64,000 nucleotides of DNA from Solibacillus sp. FSL R7-0668 (GTDB lineage Bacteria; Bacillota; Bacilli; Bacillales_A; Planococcaceae): positions 2,730,001 to 2,794,000 of the forward strand of contig NZ_JBBOUU010000001.1 in assembly GCF_038006205.1 (NCBI RefSeq), in the 5' to 3' direction. Both the position numbers and the translations under genes were made by a program. Below are positions 18,210 through 26,058 of this stretch, piece after piece. Within the stretch, counting starts at the first letter, position 1. Each line of letters begins with the position of its first letter. The notes below the pieces were generated by a model. That model had not been told where the DNA came from and made no database searches. It worked only from the letters and a program-made list of their open reading frames with translations.

Positions 18210-18246
18210 AAAAAACCCAAATTAGAGAACACTCTAACTTGAGTTT
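18210..18246 (-). terminator. Terminator of racE
   Basis: Long stem (18213-18227 with 18232-18246, three mismatches) with a 4-nt loop and a T-run on the minus strand, 6 nt past the racE stop codon. It separates racE from rph. Confidence 0.88.
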
Positions 18247-18251
18247 AATCA

Positions 18252-19052
18252 TTATTTTTCAAATGTAATTTTACGAATATCCAGTGTGCCCTGTTCTAGC
18301 CAGCGCTCTGCAATTGAACGGAAAATAGGTACCGAGCCTGACGCATGGAATATATGCTTTGGTGGCTCGCTTTCCATACGCAGTTGTCCCTTAAAGCTTA
18401 GTATGGCCTCAACATCCTTCGCCGTTTCTTCTGCACTCGATAATACGTGCACATTCTGCCCTACCGCTGCTTCGATTTGCTTTTGTAAGATAGGATAATG
18501 CGTACACCCTAAAATTACTGTATCAAAGCGTTCATTTTCAATTGGCTTCAATCCTTTAGAAACAAGATCATATGAGAATTGCCCCTCATACTCACCACTC
18601 TCTACAAGAGGTACAAATGTAGGACAGGCTAACGGAATGACCGTAGCCTTAGTCGAAAGCGATTTAACGGCTTCCTCATACGCACCACTTTTGATCGTAC
18701 CTTCTGTAGCTAGCACAACGATTTCATTGCGCTTTGTTTGCTTAATTGCTGCTCGTGCCCCAGCATTAATAACACCTAGAACAGGGAAAGGCATATGCTT
18801 TTGTAAGCTCTCCAATGCCACTGCTGTCGCTGTATTGCATGCAATAACGAGCATTTTAATATTCATTTTTTCAAGTGCCTTTGCCATTTGCCATGTAAAG
18901 TTTCGCACTTCTTGCTTTGAGCGTGGCCCATATGGACAACGCGCTGTATCACCGATATAATAAATTGTTTCATTCGGTAATAGTTCCATTATTGCTTTTG
19001 CGACAGTTAACCCGCCGACTCCTGAATCAATTACACCAATTGGGGCATTCAC
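18252..19052 (-). CDS. racE: Glutamate racemase
   Basis: Interconverts L- and D-glutamate to supply D-Glu for peptidoglycan. 266 residues. The two catalytic Cys motifs are LVIACNTATAVAL (near residue 73) and ILGCTHYPIL (near residue 184), and the N-terminal PIGVIDSGVGGLTV plus IYYIGDTARCPYG are characteristic. It lies 16 nt downstream of the MarR-type ysmB gene, as in B. subtilis, and ends at a strong terminator. Confidence 0.95.
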   Translation of the reverse strand: MNAPIGVIDSGVGGLTVAKAIMELLPNETIYYIGDTARCPYGPRSKQEVRNFTWQMAKALEKMNIKMLVIACNTATAVALESLQKHMPFPVLGVINAGARAAIKQTKRNEIVVLATEGTIKSGAYEEAVKSLSTKATVIPLACPTFVPLVESGEYEGQFSYDLVSKGLKPIENERFDTVILGCTHYPILQKQIEAAVGQNVHVLSSAEETAKDVEAILSFKGQLRMESEPPKHIFHASGSVPIFRSIAERWLEQGTLDIRKITFEK

Positions 19053-19068
19053 TAGTACCGCCTCTATC

Positions 19069-19521
19069 CTATTTCATTAATAAATGGAGCTTCTGTAAGT
19101 GCTTTAATAATTGCTCAAACTCTTCTGCGTCAAATTCATCGGTAATGTCACGTAAATAATCTTGTCGCTTTACAATTACCTCTTGAATAATGCGTTCACC
19201 CTCTGGTAATAGATGGATGCGCACTACACGACGATCATTTTCGTCACGAATCCGCTGAACAAGCTCATTTTTTTCCATTCGGTCGACTAAATCCGTTGTT
19301 GTCGAAAATGCTAAATACATTTTTGTTGATAAATCACCAATTGTCATATCACCTGATTCTTGCAACCATTGCAACGCAACAAATTGCGGAGGTGTAATAA
19401 TATAATTGCTTAATATTTCGCGGCCCTTTTGCTTAATTAAGTGAGAAATATATCGTAATTCTTTTTCTAAGATTGCTACAGATTCAGAGCTATGTGTGCT
19501 TTGATCTTTCATCGATTCCAT
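19069..19521 (-). CDS. ysmB: MarR family transcriptional regulator (YsmB)
   Basis: Winged-helix DNA-binding regulator of 150 residues. The MarR core is visible as ITPPQFVALQWLQESGDMTIGDLS, the recognition region STTTDLVDRMEKNELVQR and the wing RDENDRRVVRIHLLPEG. It sits between gerE and racE, the same place as B. subtilis ysmB. GGGGAG precedes two possible ATG codons (19521 at 3 nt and 19512 at 12 nt), so the exact start is uncertain. Its targets are not evident. Confidence 0.9.
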   Translation of the reverse strand: MESMKDQSTHSSESVAILEKELRYISHLIKQKGREILSNYIITPPQFVALQWLQESGDMTIGDLSTKMYLAFSTTTDLVDRMEKNELVQRIRDENDRRVVRIHLLPEGERIIQEVIVKRQDYLRDITDEFDAEEFEQLLKHLQKLHLLMK

Positions 19522-19584
19522 TCACTCCCCGAACGTTTCATATCTCTATTTTGATGTTTTTTTCATAAAATAGCAAGTATCCAT

Positions 19585-19806
19585 TCAGTTTATTGACAAT
19601 TCTTGCAACCGCAATAATTCAATAAGTGCCTGCGTTCGACTAGAAACACCTAATTTTTGAATCGTATTAGAAATATGGTTACGTACGGTTTTTTCGCTAA
19701 TGCCTAGTTTATTCGCAATTTCTCGTGTCGAATAGTCTTCAATTAATAACTCAAAAATTTCTCGTTCTCTTTTTGTTAACAGCGAACGATGCTGCGGACG
19801 AGTCAT
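19585..19806 (-). CDS. gerE: Spore coat transcription regulator GerE
   Basis: LuxR-type helix-turn-helix protein of 73 residues consisting only of the DNA-binding domain. The sequence LLTKREREIFELLIEDYSTREIA and the segment GISEKTVRNHISNTIQKLG match B. subtilis GerE (74 residues). GerE acts in the mother cell with sigma-K to switch late coat genes on and off. A sigma-K-like promoter lies at 19837-19865 and GGAGGG precedes the ATG. The coat-like genes at 57-64 kb are natural candidates for its regulon. Confidence 0.95.
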   Translation of the reverse strand: MTRPQHRSLLTKREREIFELLIEDYSTREIANKLGISEKTVRNHISNTIQKLGVSSRTQALIELLRLQELSIN

Positions 19807-19836
19807 TTTTGCAACACCCTCCTATCCTCTTCTTTG

Positions 19837-19865
19837 TACATTATGTCATGTGCGAATTAGAGGTG
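19837..19865 (-). promoter_or_regulatory. Sigma-K-type promoter of gerE
   Basis: Minus strand: CACC, 16 nt, then CATAATGTA. This fits the sigma-K consensus of an AC-containing -35 and CATANNNTA -10. gerE is a known sigma-K gene in B. subtilis. Confidence 0.8.
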
Positions 19866-19876
19866 AGGGCATTTAA

Positions 19877-20320
19877 CTATTTCCCGAGCAATAATTTTTT
19901 CTGTTCTTCTAAAAATGGGACACCTTTACCTGTGGAATAGTTCAATTGTACCAATGTTCCACGCGCTGTGTAGCATATATCACCTTTTTCATTTTTCACC
20001 AAATAATGTAGGTCCATTGAGGAATTACCGATAGATGCTGTTTTTACATAAATCGTCAACGTTTCGTCAAAAAATACTTGATTCAAATAATCACATTGAA
20101 TATCTGCAACAACTAGCATATTTTGGTTGCCAGAATCATTGGAAAAGTCGAATCCCAACGCTTTAAAATATTCTATACGTGCATATTCCAAGTAGGCAAA
20201 CACCTTCGTATTGTTAACATGCCCATACATGTCTGTTTCTGAAAAACGTACCTTTACAGTTGTCGAAAATGAAAATCCTGCTACCCATTCCTGTGGCTCT
20301 TGAATATAAGCTGCTCGCAT
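19877..20320 (-). CDS. ysmA: Acyl-CoA thioesterase, YbgC/FadM hot-dog type (YsmA)
   Basis: 147-residue 4HBT hot-dog enzyme. The catalytic Asp lies in VRFSETDMYGHVNNTKVFAYLE, followed by the family segment YARIEYFKALGF. It would hydrolyse acyl-CoA thioesters in the cytoplasm. The ATG at 20320 has GGGGG 7 nt upstream; an earlier in-frame start at 20347 lacks a ribosome site. Position next to gerE and sdhB matches B. subtilis ysmA. A FadR-like operator with a TATAAT -10 box lies just upstream, so the gene may be part of the fatty-acid regulon. Confidence 0.9.
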   Translation of the reverse strand: MRAAYIQEPQEWVAGFSFSTTVKVRFSETDMYGHVNNTKVFAYLEYARIEYFKALGFDFSNDSGNQNMLVVADIQCDYLNQVFFDETLTIYVKTASIGNSSMDLHYLVKNEKGDICYTARGTLVQLNYSTGKGVPFLEEQKKLLLGK

Positions 20321-20360
20321 ATTATTTCCCCCTTTATAGTTTATCAATCATCATCCCCTG

Positions 20361-20383
20361 ATAATGAATACTCATTCATTATA
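20361..20383 (-). promoter_or_regulatory. FadR-like operator overlapping the ysmA -10 region
   Basis: Minus strand 20378-20361 reads TGAATGAGTATTCATTAT, matching 15 of 18 positions of the B. subtilis FadR box (TGAATGAMTANTCATTCA). A TATAAT -10 box abuts it at 20378-20383. Confidence 0.65.
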
Positions 20384-20478
20384 ACATATTTTATCTTTTT
20401 TCAATAAATACGATTTTTAAAAATAGCTTAAATTAGAAATACTCGACTTCTTCCATTCAGGTATTATCAAATTTCGTC

Positions 20479-20510
20479 AAAAAAGACCCCCACAAATGTG
20501 GAGGCCTTTT
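20479..20510 (-). terminator. Terminator of the sdhCAB operon
   Basis: GC-rich hairpin with a CCACA/TGTGG core extended to AAAAG/CTTTT (20481-20494 with 20497-20510), followed by six T on the minus strand, 13 nt past the sdhB stop. Confidence 0.92.
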
Positions 20511-20522
20511 AAGTTGAGCTGA

Positions 20523-21299
20523 TTAGTCAACCATATGATCAGAACCAAAGAAGTTCTTGAACATTTGAACAGTTGTTGCACGGTTAAGCGCAGCAATTGA
20601 AGTTGTTAACGGAATACCTTTTGGACATGCCGCAACACAGTTTTGTGAGTTACCGCAGTTCGCAAGACCACCGTCTCCCATAATTGCTTCTAAACGCTCG
20701 TCTTTATTCATTGCACCAGTTGGGTGAGTGTTGAATAAACGAACTTGTGATAATGGCGCTGGACCGATGAATGAAGCTTTTTCAGACACGTTTGGACATG
20801 CTTCCATACATACACCACAAGTCATACATTTAGATAATTCGTAAGCCCATTGACGTTTACGCTCTGGCATACGTGGACCTTCACCTAAGTCATAAGTACC
20901 ATCGATTGGAACCCATGCTTTAACTTTCTTAAGTGCGTTAAACATACGTTGACGGTCAACTTGTAAGTCACGAATGACAGGGAAAGTTTTCATTGGCTCT
21001 AAACGAATTGGTTGTGTTAATTTGTCTACTAAAGCTGAACAAGATTGTTGTGGACGTCCGTTGATTACCATTGAACATGCACCACAAACTTCTTCTAGAC
21101 AGTTCATATCCCATGCTACTGGAGTCGTTTTTTGACCGTCAGCAGTTACAGGATATTTTTGAATATGCATTAAAGCAGAAATTACGTTCATACCTGGGCG
21201 GTAAGGAACTTCAAACTTCTCAACGCGTGTAGCACCATTCTCAGAATCTTGACGAACGATTTCTAACTTAACTGTTCTTCCAGTGTTTACTGTTTCCAT
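20523..21299 (-). CDS. sdhB: Succinate dehydrogenase iron-sulfur subunit
   Basis: Carries electrons from the flavin of SdhA to menaquinone in respiratory complex II. 258 residues. The [2Fe-2S] cluster ligands lie in CLEEVCGACSMVINGRPQQSC-type spacing (about residues 59-79), and the [4Fe-4S] and [3Fe-4S] clusters in CMTCGVCMEACP and CGNSQNCVAACPKGIP. It is the last gene of sdhCAB, 17 nt after sdhA, and ends at a strong terminator. Confidence 0.97.
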   Translation of the reverse strand: METVNTGRTVKLEIVRQDSENGATRVEKFEVPYRPGMNVISALMHIQKYPVTADGQKTTPVAWDMNCLEEVCGACSMVINGRPQQSCSALVDKLTQPIRLEPMKTFPVIRDLQVDRQRMFNALKKVKAWVPIDGTYDLGEGPRMPERKRQWAYELSKCMTCGVCMEACPNVSEKASFIGPAPLSQVRLFNTHPTGAMNKDERLEAIMGDGGLANCGNSQNCVAACPKGIPLTTSIAALNRATTVQMFKNFFGSDHMVD

Positions 21300-21316
21300 T
21301 TTTAAGCTCCCCCTTC

Positions 21317-23062
21317 TTACGCAGAGTAGTCGCGTTTACGTGGTGGAATTAACGAAACGTCTACTTCTTGATAAGTAATAATTGGCTCGCCCGTAGCTGG
21401 ATCGAACTTCGCCATAGTTGTTTTTAAGAAGTTCTCATCGTCACGCTCTGGGAACTCTGGTTTGTAGTGTGCACCACGAGACTCGTTACGTAATAATGCA
21501 CCCTTCGTCATAACTTTAGCAAGGTATAACATGTTTTTTAACTGACGAGTGAAGTGAGCACCTTGGTTCGACCATTTTTGTGTGTCGTTGATGTTGATGT
21601 TTTCCCAACGCTCTTGTAACTCAGTTAACTTCGCATATGTTTCCTCTAGTTTAGAGTTCACACGCACTACTGTCATGTTATCAGTCATCCACTCACCAAG
21701 TTCTTTGTGAAGTAGGTAAGCGTTTTCTGTACCATCCATTTTAAGGATAGCTTCCCATTTTTCTTGCTCTTCTTTAACACGACGTGTGTAGATTTCTTCT
21801 GGTAAATCTTCTGCATGCTTCTTAAGACCTTGAATGTACTTAACAGCATTTGGACCAGCAACCATACCACCGTAAATCGCAGATAATAATGAGTTCGCAC
21901 CTAAACGGTTCGCACCGTGTTGTGAGAAGTCACATTCACCAGCAGCGAATAAACCTGGGATTTCAGTCATTTGGTCATAATCTACCCATAAACCACCCAT
22001 AGAGTAGTGAACTGCTGGGAAGATTTTCATAGGTAATTTACGTGGGTCATCCCCTACGAATTTTTCGTAGATTTCGATGATACCACCTAATTTGATGTCT
22101 AATTCATGTGGATCTTTGTGAGATAAGTCTAGGTATACCATGTTCTCACCGTTGATACCTAATTTTTGGTTTACACATACGTCGAAGATTTCACGAGTTG
22201 CGATATCACGAGGTACTAAGTTACCATAAGCTGGGTACTTTTCTTCTAAGAAATACCAAGGCTTACCGTCTTTGTAAGTCCAAATACGACCGCCTTCACC
22301 ACGAGCAGATTCTGACATTAGACGGTTTTTGTCGTCACCAGGAATCGCTGTTGGGTGAATTTGAATCATTTCACCGTTTGAATAAGAAGCACCTTGTTGG
22401 TAAACAATTGATGCTGCTGAACCAGTGTTGATTACAGAGTTTGTCGTTTTACCGAAGATAATACCAGGACCACCTGTTGCCATGATTACAGCATCAGAAC
22501 GGAATGATTTAATTTCTTCAGAACGTAAATCTTGAGCTACGATACCGCGGCAAACGCCATCATCATCCATAACTACACCAAGGAATTCCCAGTGCTCATA
22601 TTTCGTTACTAAACCAGCTACTTCGTGAGAACGAACTTGCTCGTCTAGTGCGTATAGTAATTGTTGACCAGTTGTTGCACCAGAGAATGCTGTACGGTGC
22701 ATTAATGTACCGCCGAAACGACGGAAGTCAAGTAAACCTTCTGGCGTACGGTTGAACATTACACCCATACGGTCCATTAAGTGGATAATGCCAGGAGCAG
22801 CATCACACATACCTTTTACTGGTGGTTGGTTTGCTAAGAAGTCGCCACCATATACTGTATCGTCAAAGTGAATCCATGGAGAATCCCCTTCACCTTTTGT
22901 ATTAACTGCTCCGTTAATTCCGCCTTGTGCACAAACAGAGTGTGAACGTTTAACTGGAACTAACGAGAATAACTCAACTGCAGTACCTTCTTCAGCTGCC
23001 TTAATCGTAGCCATTAAGCCTGCAAGACCGCCACCAACGACGATAACTTTACTCTTTGCCAT
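21317..23062 (-). CDS. sdhA: Succinate dehydrogenase flavoprotein subunit
   Basis: Oxidises succinate to fumarate at a covalently bound FAD. 581 residues. Visible are the FAD-binding VVGGGLAGLMATIKAAEEG at the N-terminus, the His attachment region SHSVCAQGGINGA, GEGDSPWIHFDDT, HRTAFSGATTGQQLL and the late HGANRLGANSLLSAIYGG. The length and motif order match the Bacillus SdhA. It lies between sdhC and sdhB in the complex II operon. Confidence 0.97.
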   Translation of the reverse strand: MAKSKVIVVGGGLAGLMATIKAAEEGTAVELFSLVPVKRSHSVCAQGGINGAVNTKGEGDSPWIHFDDTVYGGDFLANQPPVKGMCDAAPGIIHLMDRMGVMFNRTPEGLLDFRRFGGTLMHRTAFSGATTGQQLLYALDEQVRSHEVAGLVTKYEHWEFLGVVMDDDGVCRGIVAQDLRSEEIKSFRSDAVIMATGGPGIIFGKTTNSVINTGSAASIVYQQGASYSNGEMIQIHPTAIPGDDKNRLMSESARGEGGRIWTYKDGKPWYFLEEKYPAYGNLVPRDIATREIFDVCVNQKLGINGENMVYLDLSHKDPHELDIKLGGIIEIYEKFVGDDPRKLPMKIFPAVHYSMGGLWVDYDQMTEIPGLFAAGECDFSQHGANRLGANSLLSAIYGGMVAGPNAVKYIQGLKKHAEDLPEEIYTRRVKEEQEKWEAILKMDGTENAYLLHKELGEWMTDNMTVVRVNSKLEETYAKLTELQERWENININDTQKWSNQGAHFTRQLKNMLYLAKVMTKGALLRNESRGAHYKPEFPERDDENFLKTTMAKFDPATGEPIITYQEVDVSLIPPRKRDYSA

Positions 23063-23159
23063 GATTATTTCTCACTCCTCAATAAATTGCTTATTACATT
23101 TACTCACATTTTAGTTCGATCCAATCATTATCTTAACTATGTAGAAATCTAATTAAGAA

Positions 23160-23774
23160 TTAAATGAAAGATACGATTGCTGCAACACCCATGATACTTA
23201 AAATTACAAATACTAATAAAGATACATAAGTGAAGATTTGTTGAGATTTTTTAGACTGTGTAATCCCCCAGCTTACGCAGAATGACCATAAGCCGTTCGC
23301 TAAGTGGAATGTTGCTGATACGATACCAACGATGTAGAATGCTAACATTAATGGATTGTCAACGATTTCAGCCATCATGTTGAAGTCAACTTCAGCACCT
23401 AATGCTTTTTGTACACGAGTTTGGAAAATATGCCAAGCAATGAAAATCACTAGGAAAATCCCTGTGAAACGTTGTAAAGCGAACATCCAGTTACGGAATG
23501 TGCTAAAACGCTTCGTGTTGTGTGTAGCAGTGAATGCAATATACACTCCGTAGAATGCGTGGAACATAAGTGGGATATAAATAATAACCCATTCCATTAC
23601 TAACAATAACCAGTGTGGCACTAATTCCATCATGCCAGTAGCGTTATTGTAAGCTTCTTCACCGCCAATTGCAGTGAAGTTCAAACTTAAGTGGAACACC
23701 AAGAATAACCCGACAGGAATTACACCTAGTAACGAGTGTAAGCGGCGCCATAAAAATTCACGATCTTTCGACAA
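23160..23774 (-). CDS. sdhC: Succinate dehydrogenase cytochrome b558 subunit
   Basis: Di-haem membrane anchor that passes electrons to menaquinone. 204 residues with five membrane helices. Candidate haem ligand histidines are in LHSLLG, FLVFHLSLN, LMFHAFYG, AWHIFQT and FHLANGLW. This is the single large anchor type of Bacillus, with no separate SdhD. The start is a TTG at 23774, giving MSKDREFLWRRLHSLL, with a GGGGGG ribosome site about 8 nt upstream. A strong sigma-A-type promoter lies about 110 bp upstream at 23883-23911. Confidence 0.95.
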   Translation of the reverse strand: MSKDREFLWRRLHSLLGVIPVGLFLVFHLSLNFTAIGGEEAYNNATGMMELVPHWLLLVMEWVIIYIPLMFHAFYGVYIAFTATHNTKRFSTFRNWMFALQRFTGIFLVIFIAWHIFQTRVQKALGAEVDFNMMAEIVDNPLMLAFYIVGIVSATFHLANGLWSFCVSWGITQSKKSQQIFTYVSLLVFVILSIMGVAAIVSFI

Positions 23775-23840
23775 AACTGTTACCCCCCTTAGTACTTGAA
23801 ATATACATAAACAACGTCACGAAATTGTTGACACTGTTTG

Positions 23841-23868
23841 TTGACTGCATATTTCATCATGGTACAAT
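23841..23868 (+). promoter_or_regulatory. Possible promoter for yslB
   Basis: Plus strand TTGACT, 16 nt, TACAAT. It lies about 180 bp upstream of yslB, so assignment to that gene is tentative. Confidence 0.4.
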
Positions 23869-23882
23869 ATTATGACATGTCC

Positions 23883-23911
23883 ATTGTACTCTCAACAGAT
23901 ACTAGCGTCAA
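23883..23911 (-). promoter_or_regulatory. Sigma-A-type promoter of sdhCAB
   Basis: Minus strand TTGACG, 17 nt, TACAAT. It faces the sdhC gene across about 110 bp. Confidence 0.75.
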
Positions 23912-24046
23912 GGCAACTAGTGATATTTAGTAATCATTTTAAAGGCGTCTTTAAGCTGTTTTGAGTTGGATATTTTCTACTTATAACCACATTTCTTACT
24001 AAAGAATTAAAATTATAAGAAAATTTATGAAAGAGGGATTATTACT

Positions 24047-24463
24047 ATGGAAGAATTAAAAATGAAAACGATTCCATCTTTTGGCTATGAAATCATTCGG
24101 GATCACTTACTTCATTCCATTTTAGGAAAGCACGAAGACGATGTTCTATATTGGGCAGGAAAAGAACTAGCACGGAAATTTCCATTATTTTCATTAGATG
24201 AACTACCATCATTCTTTACCGAGGCAGGCTGGGGAAGTATTATGTTAGAAAAAGAAACGAAGGATGAAGCCCATTACATATTGATGACACCTGAGCACCA
24301 TTCGTTAAATATCGAGCATCGCTGTTTCCGCTTAGAAGCTGGTTTTTTAGCCGAGCAAAAGCAAAAGCAATTAGGCTATTTAACAGAATGCTATGACGAA
24401 AGAAACGAAAAGAAAAACTATGTGAAATTTACTTTAAAGTGGGATTTAAAGGAATTGGTTTGA
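24047..24463 (+). CDS. yslB: YslB family protein (DUF2507)
   Basis: 138-residue soluble protein of the YslB family, whose biochemical role I do not know. Typical segments are IPSFGYEIIRDHLLHSILGKHEDDVLYWAGKELAR split over the N-terminal third, and the central FRLEAGFLAEQKQ. The fold is thought to be related to small-ligand-binding V4R-like domains; that is family knowledge and is not visible here. It lies between lysC and sdhC as in B. subtilis but points away from sdhC. GAGGG precedes the ATG. Confidence 0.9.
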   Translation: MEELKMKTIPSFGYEIIRDHLLHSILGKHEDDVLYWAGKELARKFPLFSLDELPSFFTEAGWGSIMLEKETKDEAHYILMTPEHHSLNIEHRCFRLEAGFLAEQKQKQLGYLTECYDERNEKKNYVKFTLKWDLKELV

Positions 24464-24465
24464 CA

Positions 24466-24513
24466 TAAAAAATGCCGCTCATGGACTTAGTCAATCCACG
24501 AACGGCATTTTTA
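24466..24513. terminator. Bidirectional terminator between yslB and lysC
   Basis: Arms 24471-24485 and 24495-24509 (AATGCCG/CGGCATT outer stem), with A-run before and T-run after, so it can serve both converging genes. Confidence 0.88.
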
Positions 24514-24514
24514 G

Positions 24515-25747
24515 TTAGGAAGCAGTAATCTCTGATACCGCTAAATTAAATTCATCATGCAGTGCATTCGCCGCGCGTACCATTTCATCCTGTGGCACAA
24601 CAACTGACACCTTAATTTCAGAAGTACTTACCATCTTCACAGGAATATGCTCCTTGCCTAATCGTGCAAACATACGCGCTGCAACACCAGGATTCGATAC
24701 CATCCCCGAACCTACAATAGATACTTTCGCTAAGCCTACTTCAAAATCAGCAAAGCTAAAGCCTAAGGATAATTTACTTGCCTCTAACACGCGTAAGCTT
24801 TCTGCAAACTCTTCCTTTGCAATGGTGAAGGAGATCGTTGGCTTTATACCATCTATCACTGCTTGCACAATAATATCCACATTGATTTCATTTTCTGCTA
24901 ACGTATTGAATACCTCTGCTAATGATGCGGTTTCATAAGAATTATAGCCGATTGTCAAACGAATAATATCCGATTCATACGCAACACCGCGCACAATTAA
25001 GTTTTTTTCCATGTCTACATCTCCTTTAATTAACGTCCCATCCACGTCCTGCTCATTTGAACGAATGACAAGCGGTATTTCAAATTGCTTTGCTAACTCT
25101 ACCGCACGAGGATGTAGGATATGTGCACCTAAATTTGCAAATTCAAGCATTTCATCAAATGAAATTTCCGGTAATTTTCGGGCATGCGCCACGACTTGAG
25201 GATCAGCGGTATAAATACCATCCACATTGGAATAAATCTCTACGCGCTCTGCTTCTAGCGCTACTGCAAGTGCAACTGCTGAAGTTTCCGAGCCACCCTT
25301 TCCAAATGTTGTAATATCCTTCGCCTCCGTTATCCCTTGAAAGCCAGACACAACGACAATTTCACCTCGAGCTAAATGTGCTTGAATACGACACACATCA
25401 ACGTCTTCTACTCGTGCATTTCGATGCGTATCATTCGTTTTAATCCCCGCTTGCCACCCAGAAAGTGATACTGCTTTTCCGCCTAGTTCTTGTATGGCCA
25501 TCGTTAATAACGCACTGGTCATTTGCGCTCCAGTAGCAATTAATACGTCCATTTCACGCTTTGAAGGCTCATCCGTAATATCATGCGCAAACTGCCGTAG
25601 CTCTCGTCGAATCGAAGCCATCGAAGAAACCACAACAACTAAGTGTATGCCTCTTGCCTGCTCCTTTATTACTTTTTTTGCGACATCCCTAATTTTTTCG
25701 GCTGTCGTGATTGCCGGACCACCAAATTTTGCAATAATTGTTTGCAT
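24515..25747 (-). CDS. lysC: LysC-type aspartokinase with altered active-site residues
   Basis: 410-residue protein with the aspartokinase layout: amino-acid kinase domain (1 to about 245) and two C-terminal ACT domains ending in KVSIVGSGMVSNPGVAARMF and VKMVSTSEIKVSVVV. Several catalytic positions differ from the family. The KFGGTS motif reads KFGGPA (residues 7-12), STGEQ reads ATGAQ (71-75, Glu to Ala at 74), and GRGGSDTT reads GKGGSETS (Arg to Lys at 150, Asp to Glu at 154). In E. coli LysC the equivalents of 74 and 150 bind aspartate. The leader is a lysine riboswitch and position matches B. subtilis lysC. Activity is therefore uncertain. Confidence 0.85.
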   Translation of the reverse strand: MQTIIAKFGGPAITTAEKIRDVAKKVIKEQARGIHLVVVVSSMASIRRELRQFAHDITDEPSKREMDVLIATGAQMTSALLTMAIQELGGKAVSLSGWQAGIKTNDTHRNARVEDVDVCRIQAHLARGEIVVVSGFQGITEAKDITTFGKGGSETSAVALAVALEAERVEIYSNVDGIYTADPQVVAHARKLPEISFDEMLEFANLGAHILHPRAVELAKQFEIPLVIRSNEQDVDGTLIKGDVDMEKNLIVRGVAYESDIIRLTIGYNSYETASLAEVFNTLAENEINVDIIVQAVIDGIKPTISFTIAKEEFAESLRVLEASKLSLGFSFADFEVGLAKVSIVGSGMVSNPGVAARMFARLGKEHIPVKMVSTSEIKVSVVVPQDEMVRAANALHDEFNLAVSEITAS

Positions 25748-25786
25748 GCATTTGCACTCCTTTTGTTGTACTATTTTCTATCCATC

Positions 25787-26020
25787 AAAAAAGCGACCTT
25801 CCATGTTCATGGAAAGTCGCCGTCAAGACAAATATAATGAAAATATCTTTTAGGATAGCTCTCCAGAACATCATGCTCTGACAGCCTTACATCTCTTAAA
25901 TGCAAAACCAGCAAAATACGTGACCAATACGCACTTCACTTCGGCAGTCTCCCCTTTCGATTGCTTTCTTTGGAAATGGCCTTCCTCCAGCAATGTACTA
26001 TTGAATACTGCACCTCTATC
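25787..26020 (-). promoter_or_regulatory. Lysine riboswitch (L box) with terminator, upstream of lysC
   Basis: The aptamer spans 26020 to 25854 on the minus strand. It starts GATAGAGGTGC and contains GGGGAGACTGCCGAAG, the TGTAAGGCTGTC segment and the closing GGAGAGCTATC, all hallmark L-box sequences. It is followed by an 11-bp terminator stem (25810-25820 with 25793-25803) and six T. Lysine binding should favour termination before lysC. The arrangement matches the B. subtilis lysC leader. Confidence 0.95.
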
Positions 26021-26058
26021 GTTCGAATATATAGAATTATCAATAGTTTAGCATAGCT

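Noticed and set aside
21685-21900. 71-codon frame inside sdhA on the same strand
   Set aside because: Shadow of the sdhA coding sequence in another frame, no ribosome site.
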